A stretch of DNA of 64,000 nucleotides from Cyrtodaria siliqua (GCA_037043455.1 JAWPHD010003094.1:62001-126000), one strand, 5' to 3'. Counted from the first letter of the stretch, positions 18,271 through 28,996 are shown. Translations and numbers: made by a program. Notes: generated from the sequence alone by a model not told the origin.

Positions 18271-21200
18271 TGCTTTTTTAATGAGTTGTTCATCAGCTCT
18301 CAAAATCGAATATAGCTTAGGCCTCAATCCAACATACTCAGCTATAGCAACACCAGCACATTCGTCTTTCATTTTACCCAATACTTTTTTGTTTGTATCA
18401 TCATGCATTGGGTGATCACTCAAGTCATACTCATCTTTCATTTCAGCCATGTCTTTGTATGCATCATCTGTTCTGATGTCTACAAGCAAGCTGTCAGTAT
18501 CTGTGTATAATAAAATACATTTATCCCCATATTTTTTCTTTAGAGTATTATAGTACCAATCATACATATGGTACTTTGATAAATCCAATACTGCCATTCC
18601 AACATAAATTGGTTTGTTTAATGTTAATTTTGTTTTGTTTACATGCACTGCTGATAATTCATCTGAAAATTTTATACGCCTGTTAAAGTTGGGTTTGGCT
18701 ATTATTTTTCTTATTTTTTCATTTTCAGAGCCGTCAGTTCTGACTAGTTTTATATCAGTCCGCTTGCGTAGATTTTCCATTGTTTTGCCAAACACAGAGT
18801 TGTTCGCAAGTTTGTAAAAATCTTTTTCAAAGGGTGATTTAGCTTTTTTCCTAAGTTCTGTGTTTAAACGAATATATGATTCCATCCATGGCTTTTCATT
18901 GAATTCTATTACTCTGTGTACTCTGTGTACTTTCTTTAGTTTCATACCCAAAGATAAATACAGTTCCAGGTTTTTGTGATGTAACACATATTTTTCTTTG
19001 TCCATAAGATTAGGAACTAGTTGTTCTGTATTTATCATGCTATTATTTTCTAACAGATCTGTCTGGTATTCAGACAACCATTCTTTTTTTACTGCTAATC
19101 TTTCCGGTGCAAGTGGATAGTCATTATGTAATTCATGAAGTTCTTTAGGATATTCCAAATCAACTTCTGCAAAATATCCTTTTCCTTCTTTTGACTCTGG
19201 CAACTTTCCTGATTCCCTCCACTTAAAGCCAGAATATGGAAGTGGTTGACTCATTGCCTTACCATAGAGGTTACAGGCATCAAAATACATTAAAAAGTTG
19301 TTTTCCTCGTTAGGGTTATAATCAGCTACATATGGATTGTTTGCTTTGGCATATCGTTTTGATACATTACTAATTCCACCACTCATTCCTTTTTCTATAA
19401 ATAAGTGCATGTCAATGTCTGTCAAAAGTTCCAATTCTATTTTTGAATGTTTAAGTAAAGCATCATAAAATAATCCAGGTGCTGTGTAGTAATGTAAAGC
19501 ATCAAGTTTGTATGCATTCATACATGTTTTTCTAAAAGTTTGAAACACATCTGCTAACAGAGTTACATCAGTTTTTAGATATAAATCATGATAGTCTCCA
19601 AGAGTTTTACAGTTAAACTCTTTCCATATTTTTTGAGCGTATTCGTAATCTTCAGGACTTATACTTTCATCTGAGAGACTACTGTAAAACTTTTCTATAG
19701 GCGGTAATTGCGTTTCCTTAAATCTTTCCATACTGTCCATATATTCGTATGGATAAACACCTTTTCGTAAAAGTAAATCTGTTTGTTCTCCAAACTGATT
19801 TTTGGTAATTTTGAAATCAGATTTGTCTGTTGCTTTAACCAGTTTTTCCAGAGACGAAGCCATAAATTGGAAACTGTCTAAAAATCTAAGTTGTCCAACA
19901 CTAAATGAAATATACTTTTCAGCGTTGTTCGGAATGCATGTAATATTACCTGTCATTTTATGTATTTTTTGCATTATAAGATGACTATCATATCCTTTGA
20001 GGTTGTGAAATATAACAGGTATATGTGTTTTGTTTGGTTTTATTTTCAGCTTTAGGTTGCAGTTTTTATGTGCTGCACCTCTATATTCACCTGTAAAATG
20101 ACAGTGGTCTCTTACTTTACAGTTTTTACCACATTTTCTACCTATTTCATTCTCGCATATCCAGCAGTGTGTTGCTTTTTCATAATCTTCCTCATTTTGC
20201 TGCGTCATGATTAATGGTTTTGGGTTAGCAAATATTTTATTAATGTTGCTCTTTTCACATTCCAAGTGATTTAAAAACTTTTCAACAACATCTTCACCTC
20301 TGTAAATAACAGGTTCTTCTGTTTTACCATCATATCTGACAACTTGATATCCAAATCCACAAGCTTCGTGCACACTTGTGATTTCAGATTTCTTTCCAAA
20401 TTTAGTTGATTGTGGTTTGACTATACTTTCCAAATCAGCATATATTGCATAAGGCACAGACATTTGATTTTGATGATTTTTAAATTTGATGATTGCACCT
20501 TTTTTTGGCATTTCTATTCTGCAAGAATTTTTGTTAATACCATCACAGTCTTCTTTGTGTTTTGTAAGTAGTTCTTTTCCAGAATAGCCGTGAAGACAAC
20601 GATCGCAGAAGTAAGTTTGACCATGGTGTTTGTTTTGGTCCCAGAGTAGTCTATTCAGATTTTTAATCCAGCAATAGTGATATTTTGTTGTTAATGTTTT
20701 TGGTTCTTTAGAATAATCATCAGGGTTATAGTTGTCATCTATAATTCCTTCTTCATTATTTGGATCGTCTTCGTTCTCTGATTCAACTTCAGTGTCTTCA
20801 GATATTAAGATCAAATTAATTTGTTCAATATCTTTTGGTTGTTCTGATATTTTATATGGAAAAACAGATACCTTTTTATTTTTTCCTGTTATGGTATATG
20901 CATAAACATTAATAGCAAGGTTGTTTTGTTTTTCTACTTTGGAAATTTGAGAAATTGGAGTGGGAAAATCAATACCATCCATATTCAACTTACCCATGTG
21001 TTTGTTATAACTAGATATCCTAGTTGGATTATTTTTATTAGGCCACAAAGCAGAAACCAATGCCACTTCCAAGCACTTATTATCTTCATTATTAACATTA
21101 ATTATTGCTTTTTTATCAGATACTGCTTTAGGTAGAGGAATATATGAAGAACCTTTTAATGGTTCATACTTTGCAAAATTTAAGTAAAACGTAACACAGT

Positions 21201-21546
21201 GATCAATCTCCAATCCAGATGCTGTGTTTGTAAATCTTTCAAGGCTCTCTTGTATATTTGCAGATGATTCATCGTAAAACTCATCTATTTTTTCAGAGGT
21301 TAAAATTGCATTTTGTTCACTATGTAATACTGCTGTGGTGTATTTTTTGGTATCACCATCATCCTTAAATAAATTTACAGTGAGACCTAATTGAAACTTT
21401 AATCCATTCTTTGTCAGCTCTTTGCTTATTTGTTTTGTAATAATAGATTTTTTATCACGAAATAGTTTTTGAGGGTCTTTGTATTTCCCGGCAGATATTT
21501 CGTATGCTTTTAAAATAGCCACACATTGGTTTGTCAACCAGTTTTA
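18265..21546 (-). pseudogene. POLB: Protein-primed-type DNA polymerase B (truncated)
   Basis: About 1090 codons. Numbering from a TTG at 21537: Exo I DLE at 368-370, an HNH/Zn-like insert with CWIC and VRDHCHFTGEYRGAAH at 458-493, Exo II HNLKGYD 511-517, Exo III YLKTDV 653-658, Pol A DACNLYG 753-759, Pol B KLANNSVFGK 909-918, and Pol C YTDTDS 1011-1016. A second Cys/His cluster lies at 288-331. This is the replicative polymerase of Polintons. The 644-bp duplication truncates it after about residue 1089, removing some 80 C-terminal residues. The frame has no ATG before residue 181; a TAA at 21544-21546 closes it upstream, so translation would have to enter from the overlapping ORF at 21847. 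Confidence 0.93.
18271..18914. repeat. 644-bp tandem duplication inside polB, copy B
   Basis: Adjacent partner of 17627-18270, with TG microhomology at the junctions. A 9-bp direct repeat (CTCTGTGTA twice, encoding a repeated Val-His-Arg) lies right beside its high-coordinate end. Confidence 0.92.
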
Positions 21547-21847
21547 ATTCTTCTTTAGATGTTCTATCATTAAGCTCTTTCAATTCATTTATTACATTGT
21601 CTCGTGATTTAGCATATTTCTGATTTTGCTCATCTTGTAATTTATCATATTTCTGCTTTTCTCGTTTACGTTGTTTCTTAGCACGTCGTCTCTTGCGTAA
21701 ATTTTCTAATGTTTGAGAATTAACCTCTTTTGGAGTTTCCTTTGGAACTTCTTTAAGAGCATTTATACCGTTAGATAGTGTTTGCTTATCTATTACACCT
21801 GTATCAAACAGGCGTATTAAATTTTCTATAATCTCTTCAGTCTTCAT
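21455..21847 (-). CDS. Lys/Arg-rich ORF, probable N-terminal extension of polB
   Basis: 130 codons from a good ATG with a promoter-like box. It has a leucine-rich start, then a strongly basic coiled-coil segment (LRKRRRAKKQRKREKQKYDK). It overlaps the start of the polB frame by about 90 bp in a frame displaced by one base. The last 25 or so codons, in the overlap, look unlike protein, while the polB frame there (CVAILKAYEISAGKYKDPQK) resembles the usual start of the polymerase. I read the two as one gene split by a frameshift mutation or a recoding site. A separate small DNA-binding protein is the alternative. Confidence 0.6.
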   Translation of the reverse strand: MKTEEIIENLIRLFDTGVIDKQTLSNGINALKEVPKETPKEVNSQTLENLRKRRRAKKQRKREKQKYDKLQDEQNQKYAKSRDNVINELKELNDRTSKEELKLVDKPMCGYFKSIRNICREIQRPSKTIS

Positions 21848-21914
21848 TATTTCTTTTTGATATACTTATATTTTTTTTTTTATTTAATATAAAAAAATAT
21901 ATCAAAAAGAAACA
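21848..21914. promoter_or_regulatory. Mirrored bidirectional promoter, polB and zinc-finger gene
   Basis: A perfect 15-bp inverted repeat, TTTCTTTTTGATATA at 21850-21864 and its complement at 21898-21912. Each arm ends two bases before an ATG (21847 minus, 21915 plus). The core between is poly-T and AT-rich. Confidence 0.65.
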
Positions 21915-22184
21915 ATGGAAATTAATGTTTGCAAATTTCTTAAAATTGGATTACACAATCCGTGTAAAAATAAAACTACAAAAGATTCTAATTATTGTAG
22001 TTTGCATAAGTATAGATTAAAAACAAGTCATGTATTGCCGTGCTCAATATGTAAAAAAGGCACAAGAGCAAAAAATAAAATTTGTGCTGATTGTGGTGGA
22101 GTTTCAGTCAGAATAATGACACGTTATTGGAAATTTAAAGATTATAATGCTGAGTGCTTAAAATTTAGACGTATTGATGTTTAA
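21915..22184 (+). CDS. Polinton Cys-rich zinc-finger-like protein
   Basis: 89 residues. Cys and His spacing suggests metal binding: C6, C17, C28 with H31, then C43-x2-C46 and C57-x2-C60. The last third is basic and aromatic. A small DNA- or RNA-binding role is plausible. It is the last gene before the right TIR (26 bp) and shares a promoter with the polB transcript. Confidence 0.7.
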   Translation: MEINVCKFLKIGLHNPCKNKTTKDSNYCSLHKYRLKTSHVLPCSICKKGTRAKNKICADCGGVSVRIMTRYWKFKDYNAECLKFRRIDV

Positions 22185-22210
22185 CCATATTTTAGTACAA
22201 ACAAATATGT

Positions 22211-22319
22211 TGTAATTTTGACAACTTATAAAAAAAATAAACTTGCAATCTTCACTACCCCCATTTTAAAAAAGTTTTAATAAATCAAGTAAAATCACCA
22301 TTTCATGATGATTTATTTA
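22211..22319 (-). repeat. Polinton right terminal inverted repeat, inner part
   Basis: The complement of about 4567-4674, carrying the second 90-bp subunit with the same diagnostic variants as the left inner copy (TGATGATTT and a five-C run). This shows that the TIR originally continued across the insertion. Confidence 0.88.
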
Positions 22320-25300
22320 AACAAGAGGCCCAAGAGGGCCTGTGGACACTCTACTGGCTAAAGATAAAGTTTATGAATAAGGGGCCATAAGTATTTCAAA
22401 AATCATTCAACCAGAACATGGCAATGATAGGTGCAACTAGGCTTAGTACTGATCATTCTCGCCAAGATTTGCTGAAATCTGGCAAAGAGTTCAGAAGAGA
22501 CTAATCTGGACAAAGTTTGTGTATTAAAACATTTAAAGGGTCACAACTCTGCCAAAAATCATTCAACCGAAATATGGCGATAATATGCACAACTAGGCTT
22601 GATACTGATCATCCTTGTCAAGTTTCGTCTATTTCCAGCCAGGGGTTCAGGAGAACTAGCCCGGAAAAAAATTGTGGTATCAAAATCCTTTAAAGGGCCA
22701 TAACTCTGCCAAATATCTGTAAACCGGAACTTGACAATGACATGCACAACTAGGCTTGGTGCTGATCATCACTGCAAAGTTTCATTGAAATCTGGCAAGG
22801 GGTTCAAGAGAAGTAGATCAGACAAAGTTTGTGTATTAAAACCTTTAAAGGGCCATAATTCTGCCAAAAAAATCATTTAACCGGAATACGCCAATGATTT
22901 GCACAACTAGACATGGAATTGATCATTCCTAAAAAGCTTCGTTTAAATCCGGCCAGAGGTTCAGGAGAACTAGTCAGAACAAAGTTGGTGTATTAAAACC
23001 TTTAAAGAGCCCTAACTCCGCCAAAAATCATTCAACCGGAACACGGCGATGATGTGCACAACTAGATATAGAATCGATCATCCCTAATAAGTTTTGTTTA
23101 TTCCGGCCAGAGGTTCAGGAGAACTAGTCAGAATAAAGTTTGTGTATTAAAACCTTTAAAGGGCTATAACTCTGCCAAAATCATTCAACTGGAACACAGT
23201 GACTATGTACAACAAGGCTTGGTACTGATCATGCCTGCAAAGTTTCAATGAAATCCTGCCAAATGAAGGCCCTTTCGTGTAAATGAGGCCAAGATATAGC
23301 ATATCTCAGATAAACAAGGGCAATGACTCCGATGTAAATGGTCCAATCTGGATGGTTTTCGAACTCGTCCAAGCTTTCATTGATATTAACAATCTGGTAA
23401 AGTTTCTTAAAGATCGGATGAAAGATGAAGGCCCTATCGTATTAACGAGGCAAAATATAGGATTTTTAACATCAAGGGCCATACCTCCACTGTTACTGGT
23501 CGGATCTGGCTGGTTTCCGAACTTGACCGCGCTTTCATTGATATGAACAATCTCGTTTCATAAAGATCGCATGAAAAATAAAGGCCCTATCATCTTAACG
23601 AGGCAAAATATAGCATTTTTAACTAAATCAAGGGCCAAAACTCCGCTGTTACTCCTCCGATCTGGCTGGTCTTCGAAATTGTCAGAGCTTTCATTTATAT
23701 AAACAATCTGGTAAAGTTTGGTAAAGATCGAATGAAAGATAAAGGCCCTATCGTCTTAACGAGTCAAAATATAGCATTTTTAACTAAATCAAGGGCCATA
23801 ACTCCGCTGTTAATGGTCCGATCTAGCTGGTCGTTGAAGTTGTACGAGCTTTTATTTATATAAACAATCTGGTAAAGTTTGGTTAAGATTGGATGGAAGA
23901 TAAAGGCCCTATTGTCTTAAGGAGGCAAAATATAGCATTTTTAACTAAATCAAGGGCAATAACTCCGCTGTTAATGGTCCGATCTAGCTGGTTTTCAAAC
24001 TTGTCCAAGCTTTTATAGATATTAACAATCTGCGCAAGTTTGGTAAAGATCAAAAAATAAATGAAGGTGCTAGAGTGTTCACAAGGCTTAATATGGCATT
24101 TTTCAGCAAAACAAGGGCCATAACTCCGGTGAAATTATTTCGATCTTGCCGGTTTTCAAACTTGTCCGAGCTTTTATTGATATAAAGACACTGGCAAAGT
24201 TAAGTAAAGGTCCAATTAATATTGAAGGCCCTAGAGTGTTCACAAGGCAGAAAATAGCATATTTCAGAAAAAACAAGGGCCATTATTCCGGTGTTACTGA
24301 TCCGATTTAGCTGGTTTTCGAACTTATTTGAGCTTTCATTGATATTAACAATCTGTGCAAGTTTTGTAAAGATCAAATAATAAATGAATGTGCTAGAATG
24401 TTCACAAGGCAGAAAATGGCATTTTTCGGAAAAATCAAGGGCCATAACTCTGGTGTTACAAACCCAATTTAGCTGATTTTTGAACTTGCCCAAGCTATTA
24501 TTGGTATTAACAATCTATGCAAGTTTGGTAACGATCAAATAATAAATGAAGGTGTTAGAGCGTTCACAAGGCAGAAAATAGCAATTTTCAGAAAAAACAA
24601 GGGCCATAACTCTGGTGTTACTGATCCGATTTGGCTGGTTTTCGAACTTGTCCGTGCTGTCATTGATATTGACAATCTGTGCAAGTTTGGTAAAGATCAA
24701 ATAATAAATGAAGGTGCTAGAGTGTTCACAAGGCTTAATATGGCATTTTTCAGCAAAACAAGGGCCATAACTCCGGTGAAATTATTTCGATCTTGCCGGT
24801 TTTCAAACTTGTCCGAGCTTTTATTGATATAAAGACACTGGCAAAGTTAAGTAAAGGTCCAATTAATATTGAAGGCCCTAGAGTGTTCACAAGGCAGAAA
24901 ATAGCATATTTCAGAAAAAACAAGGGCCATAATTCCGGTGTTACTGATCCGATTTAGCTGGTTTTCGAACTTATTTGAGCTTTCATTGATATTAACAATC
25001 TGTGCAAGTTTGGTAAAGATCAAATAATAAATGAATGTGCTAGAATGTTCACAAGGCAGAAAATGGCATTTTTCGGAAAAATCAAGGGCCATAACTCTGG
25101 TGTTACAAACCCAATTTAGCTGATTTTCGAACTTGCCCAAGCTATTATTGGTATTAACAATCTATGCAAGTTTGGTAACGATCAAATAATAAATGAAGGT
25201 GTTAGAGCGTTCACAAGGCAGAAAATAGCAATTTTCAGAAAAAACAAGGGCCATAACTCTGGTGTTACTGATCCGATTTGGCTGGTTTTCGAACTTGTCC

Positions 25301-25638
25301 GTGCTGTCATTGATATTGACAATCTGTGCAAGTTTGGTAAAGATCAAATAATAAATGAAGGTGCTAGAGTGTTCACAAGGCTTAATATGGCATTTTTCAG
25401 TAAAACAAGGGCCATAACTCTGGTGAAATTTATCCGATCCGGCTGGTTTTCAAACTTGTCCGAGCTTTCATTGATATAAAGACACTGGCAAAGTTTCGTA
25501 AAGATTCAAATAATAATGAAGGCCCTAGAGTGTTCACAAGGCAAAAGTTAACGACGGACGACAGACGACGGACGACGGACGGACGACGGACAACTCGCCA
25601 TCCCATAAGCTCTTCTGGCCTTTGGCCAGTAGAGCTAA
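22320..25638. mobile_element. Helentron-like element nested in the Polinton right TIR
   Basis: The left end ACAAGAGGCCCAAGAGGGCC is followed by CTCTACTGGC. The right end is CTGGCC-TTT-GGCCAG, then TAGAGCTAA. The core is about 160-bp imperfect repeats (GGGCCATAACTC boxes), preceded by older diverged units and followed by a GGACGACGG microsatellite (25550-25590). A 647-bp block (four units) is repeated nearly exactly (from about 24070 and again from about 24717). It divides the TIR into two parts. Confidence 0.8.
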
Positions 25639-25807
25639 AAAAATTAAACTTGCAATCTTCACTACCCCTATTTTAAAAAAGTTTTAATAAATCAAGTAAA
25701 ATCACCATTTCATGGTGATTTATTATATATGTGTTTATTTTGGGTCGTTCTGCTGCAATTCGAGGTAAAAAAAAAATTACAACAGAAACCCCAATTTACA
25801 TATATAT
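25639..25807 (-). repeat. Polinton right terminal inverted repeat, outer part
   Basis: The exact or near-exact complement of 4394 to about 4562, including the first 90-bp subunit and hairpin. It is cut off from its inner part by a 3.3-kb Helentron-like insertion. Confidence 0.92.
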
Positions 25808-25812
25808 GATTT
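25808..25812. other. Right target-site duplication, GATTT
   Basis: Directly follows the right TIR and is followed by ACGAATTG, as in the unoccupied unit 2 site. Confidence 0.8.
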
Positions 25813-26261
25813 ACGAATTGAATTTTATATTCAGTCACCGCGAAGTAGTAGGAACCGCCACATAACTATCGTGAATACATTATCCGGCCATTTGAAGTTT
25901 CCGTAAAATTGTCTTCTGCTTCGATTTTTCAATAGTTATTGAATAATAATGCATTAAATTGACTGCAAAAGTGTACATTGATACTGAAGGTAAATCGCGG
26001 TGATTGTGTCGCGGTGGTCAAAAGTTATTGTCCCCGCGTTGAGTGGACTGTCCGCCGATCGCGCGGACAAAACCAGTGTGTCCGCGGTGAGATAAAATCC
26101 CCGCGTTGAGTGTGATTAGTCGTAATCCGCATGGCAGCAACTGTACTTGATATCTATAATAAAACACCTAGCATAGAATACAGCATACAGCACAGCACAG
26201 CACGGCACATTTTTAAAACATTTTTTTATTATTATTAAAACAATTTCTGTTAAATTTACAG
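25813..26261. other. Intron 3' part with a CpG-rich block
   Basis: No ORF. 25995-26115 is unusually CpG-rich for this window (CCGCGTTGAGTG twice, CCGATCGCGCGGAC). The same block is present in unit 2 at about 31400-31520 with no visible change, then a CAGCA microsatellite and an AT-rich tract before the acceptor. Confidence 0.6.
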
Positions 26262-27209
26262 GCGATGAGTATAGAGAAGCCCATGCATGTATGTCAACAA
26301 TTCTTCGCGGTAAGAACCCGGTTACGATAACATGGCAACAGACGGCGACAGTCATGCATTTTTGGGCGCACGAGACGCTCAACAACAACAGCGTGCTGAT
26401 ACTACGGAAATGGAAAGGTCAGCCGATGTTATACACCTAACCAAATCAATGAAAAAAATAATTAAAAAAGCAATTTTTAGTAAAAAAATGTTCCCAGCAA
26501 AAACCAAAAAAGACCGACAATACATACAGAATAGATTTTCTAAAGATATCGGTGACCGTGTACACATGGAGTACAAAAAATTGCACGCAGAAGTGGGCAG
26601 CAACATATATCTACTTAAAAAAAAGCAAAATTATTAAAGACAGCAATCGTCAAATGCATTTCTGGAAAGTGTGGCGAAGCATGTCGTAAAAATTCATTTG
26701 TTTGTTCGGGATTACCACCTTCAAATTGCTGGCAGCCTAGTTTTTTGCCAAATGCAAAGAAAAAGCTTGAAATTAAACGTTCAGACAGAACATTGCTAAT
26801 GATGTGCCTCGATATCAGGCTCGGTAAATTGGCGGTTGAAAAAACCCGATTTCATGCAGATACCAACAAGCTGGAGGCATCTCATCGGGGATATAATGTC
26901 TCGAGTCCAAAGGATGTCACTTTTGGACGAAATGCAAAAGGTCGCAAACTAAGCGCAGCCGCCCGATTGAATGATGGTCGTGCAAATTCAGCACTAGAAA
27001 AAGCAGCTGCAGTTGGCGCGCCACACCGAGGAAACACGAAGGTTTTGCACACTTTAAAAGAATTGCAGGACAAAAATGACTACGACAAATTGAGACAAAA
27101 ATCACACAAATACAAAACAAGACGGTACCAAATGAAATTAGAAAAATTCAAAGCATATGACGAAAAGCGCCAGGGTTTAATAACCTACGCGACCAATGTT
27201 CTAGACTAG
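26262..27209 (+). pseudogene. Mutator-like transposase-domain gene, unit 1, exon 2 (frameshifted)
   Basis: The exon follows a TTTACAG acceptor. Three consecutive reading frames together resemble the C-terminal half of the family: DEYREAHACMSTIL in one frame, then TDGDSHAFLGA through SMKKIIKKAIFSKKMFP in the next (from 26332), then a frame with Cys-rich SGKCGEACRKNSFVCSG and a basic C-terminus ending at 27209. The changes of frame fall near 26330 and at an A8 run near 26620. Both are shared with unit 2, so they predate the duplication or reflect a misread gene model. An AATAAA lies just downstream (27212-27218). Confidence 0.6.
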
Positions 27210-27218
27210 ATAAATAAA

Positions 27219-27431
27219 AGGGGCATGTCTTTGAATTACATACATTATTTTATGCATTTTCAATTATAGCAGTTGAAGTAGGTGGGTGGGGTACACTTTT
27301 AACATTGATAATACTGGAGATAAGCAATTTTAATCAAAACACCAACCTTCAACTGTAGCAGGCAATCTTGGTACTGTCCATGATGTACACAGGTCTTCGG
27401 AATACTGTAGGTACATAGTTTTCTCTCTAAA
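27219..27431. other. Downstream region of the mutator-like gene
   Basis: Noncoding as far as I can see, conserved in unit 2 (32635-32847). Confidence 0.5.
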
Positions 27432-27764
27432 TTAATGGAATGGGGTTCCAAACTCAGATGATCCGGTCGCAAACATAGGCTGTTGTGGGAGATGACTTAC
27501 ATCCATGTTTCGTGGAATGTTAGATACTTGATGTACACACATGTACATTGCTCTTTGAGCTGTGCCGTTAAACTGTGTATATCCACCACTTCCATCATAC
27601 TGACGCATGCTCTGTCGTCCATATTGTAATCCAGAACGGGGTTTCGACAGTCCATATTCAACATTGTAAAGAATGCAATCCGTATTCCTCACTGAATAGT
27701 CTATTTTCGTTTGTAATATCATGAAATATTTGTTAAAATCCAATGTTGGTTCACTGAAAGTCAT
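27432..27764 (-). CDS. Unrecognised 110-residue ORF at the unit 1/2 junction
   Basis: An ATG-initiated ORF of 110 residues on the minus strand, rich in Tyr, Gln, Gly and Asn. It lies tail to tail with the mutator-like gene. I do not recognise it; there is no signal peptide or membrane segment. The equivalent at the unit 2/3 junction (about 32848-33180) has an in-frame TGA (near 33033), so the ORF is not conserved in all copies. It could be an exon of a duplicated gene or chance. Confidence 0.25.
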   Translation of the reverse strand: MTFSEPTLDFNKYFMILQTKIDYSVRNTDCILYNVEYGLSKPRSGLQYGRQSMRQYDGSGGYTQFNGTAQRAMYMCVHQVSNIPRNMDVSHLPQQPMFATGSSEFGTPFH

Positions 27765-27875
27765 CCTAAAATGTTAAAATGAACTTTTTCACACACTTGA
27801 ACACTGAAACTGGGAAATATTAATCCATGTCAAGGGAGGCATGCCTTGTAAGCGTCTAATGATGGAGTCCTTTCA

Positions 27876-28334
27876 AGGTCTCACTACACAGTACACTTTT
27901 ACTATGTTGGCCTATATGACAAAAGTTTACTGGGCCATTTCGAACCTAAAGTTTCCCAGCTAAAAGTCACTTATTTATGAAACACAGTCATTTGCCCACA
28001 CAAAAATGTACAAAATATGGTACGTTGACCAGGATGTGTTTTTTTTAATTGGAGTGGTGGCATCCTTTGCACTATTTTGGGCTTTTACTCCAGAGTTTGT
28101 ACCAGAATTCCTACACTGCTTCAACCCCCATAAAACTGTCATATTCTGGTGTCAGTGTCGTCTAATAGCTGCACAGCCAATTTCAGACTGTGTTCATCTC
28201 ACCTGCAACAGCAATACATATATCTGTCAGCAATTATTAAAAATATTTAAAACCGAACAACACACTACTACTTTTTATGGCGCAAGTTTTATCCTACCGT
28301 GGCTTTCAAGGGAGCTAACTGTGTAGTGAGACCT
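27876..28334. mobile_element. MITE-like element, copy in unit 2
   Basis: This is the counterpart of the 246-704 element at the same place in unit 2, with the same 17-bp termini. It was copied with the segmental duplication rather than inserted independently. Confidence 0.6.
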
Positions 28335-28996
28335 TCAAGGTGGGGTTATGATGGTATTTGTCATTAAAATCATAACCGCGACAACTATAAGCAATTATAT
28401 TAAAGAAAATAACAATTATTGCTACTTTGTCTCAGAAAAAATGAATTTATGGCTAAAAATACAACATGCAGTATTGCCAATTGGGACTTACTCACAGAAC
28501 TCCACATTCATGAAGTTTACTCTGTATCAGTAATAGAAAATGTTTAATAACTTTTTTGTCCTTTGAGATACTGTTTCCAAATTTTCTGTGATATGTCTTG
28601 TATATGTACAGTATCTAACAGTGTGAAGTTTGTTTTGAATGCAGTATTGCAAAAGTTGTTAATTGCAGAAGTATGTCCTTATATGGTAATATGTATTTTC
28701 ATCATTAAAATCTGTTTTACTAAAATTGACATCAGTGTTGAATCTTATTTTCTACTTCCAAACATTCTGTAATATTTGCAGAACAGATTTACCCGTCTGA
28801 TAATCTGCTTAAAGCTGATGCCAACAATGGCTTCTGTTCCCAAAATGACACTCCTCTCTGGCCAGTAAGAATCCAGATAGCTCCCATCTTCCTGTATGAA
28901 GAGATAATATGGGATTTTACTTAACAGTATCTAATATCATTGTTCAAAAGCCATTGCAACTGTTTAAAAGTAATTGTATATGTATAAAACAAGAAA

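Larger units (their letters stand above)
4394..25807. mobile_element. Maverick/Polinton giant DNA transposon
   Basis: Both ends share a long inverted repeat beginning ATATATATGTAAATTGGGG, flanked on each side by GATTT. Unit 2 shows the uninterrupted site (GATTTT at 31207-31212). Inside are the Polinton hallmark genes: family B DNA polymerase with DTDS motif, DDE integrase, packaging ATPase, major capsid candidate, and small accessory genes in the usual compact arrangement. Length is 21,414 bp; without two nested repeat insertions (6609-9616 and about 22320-25638) it is about 15.1 kb, normal for the group. Polintons excise or replicate through polB and integrase and may form virions. This copy is disrupted in polB and at least one other gene. 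No adenain-like protease was recognised. Confidence 0.95.
25808..27630. repeat. Tandem segmental duplication, unit 1 (right part)
   Basis: This is the continuation of unit 1 beyond the Polinton. It matches 31208-33046 of unit 2 closely, including a CpG-rich intron stretch, exon 2 of the mutator-like gene and 420 bp of downstream sequence. Confidence 0.95.

Noticed and set aside
4394..25807. An integrated retrovirus or herpes-like virus
   Set aside because: The integrase is of retroviral type, but there is no reverse transcriptase or LTR, and the polymerase, ATPase, capsid and TIRs fit a Polinton.
26332..26637. A separate 101-residue gene
   Set aside because: Continuous family resemblance with the frames before and after shows it is the middle part of exon 2 of the mutator-like gene.
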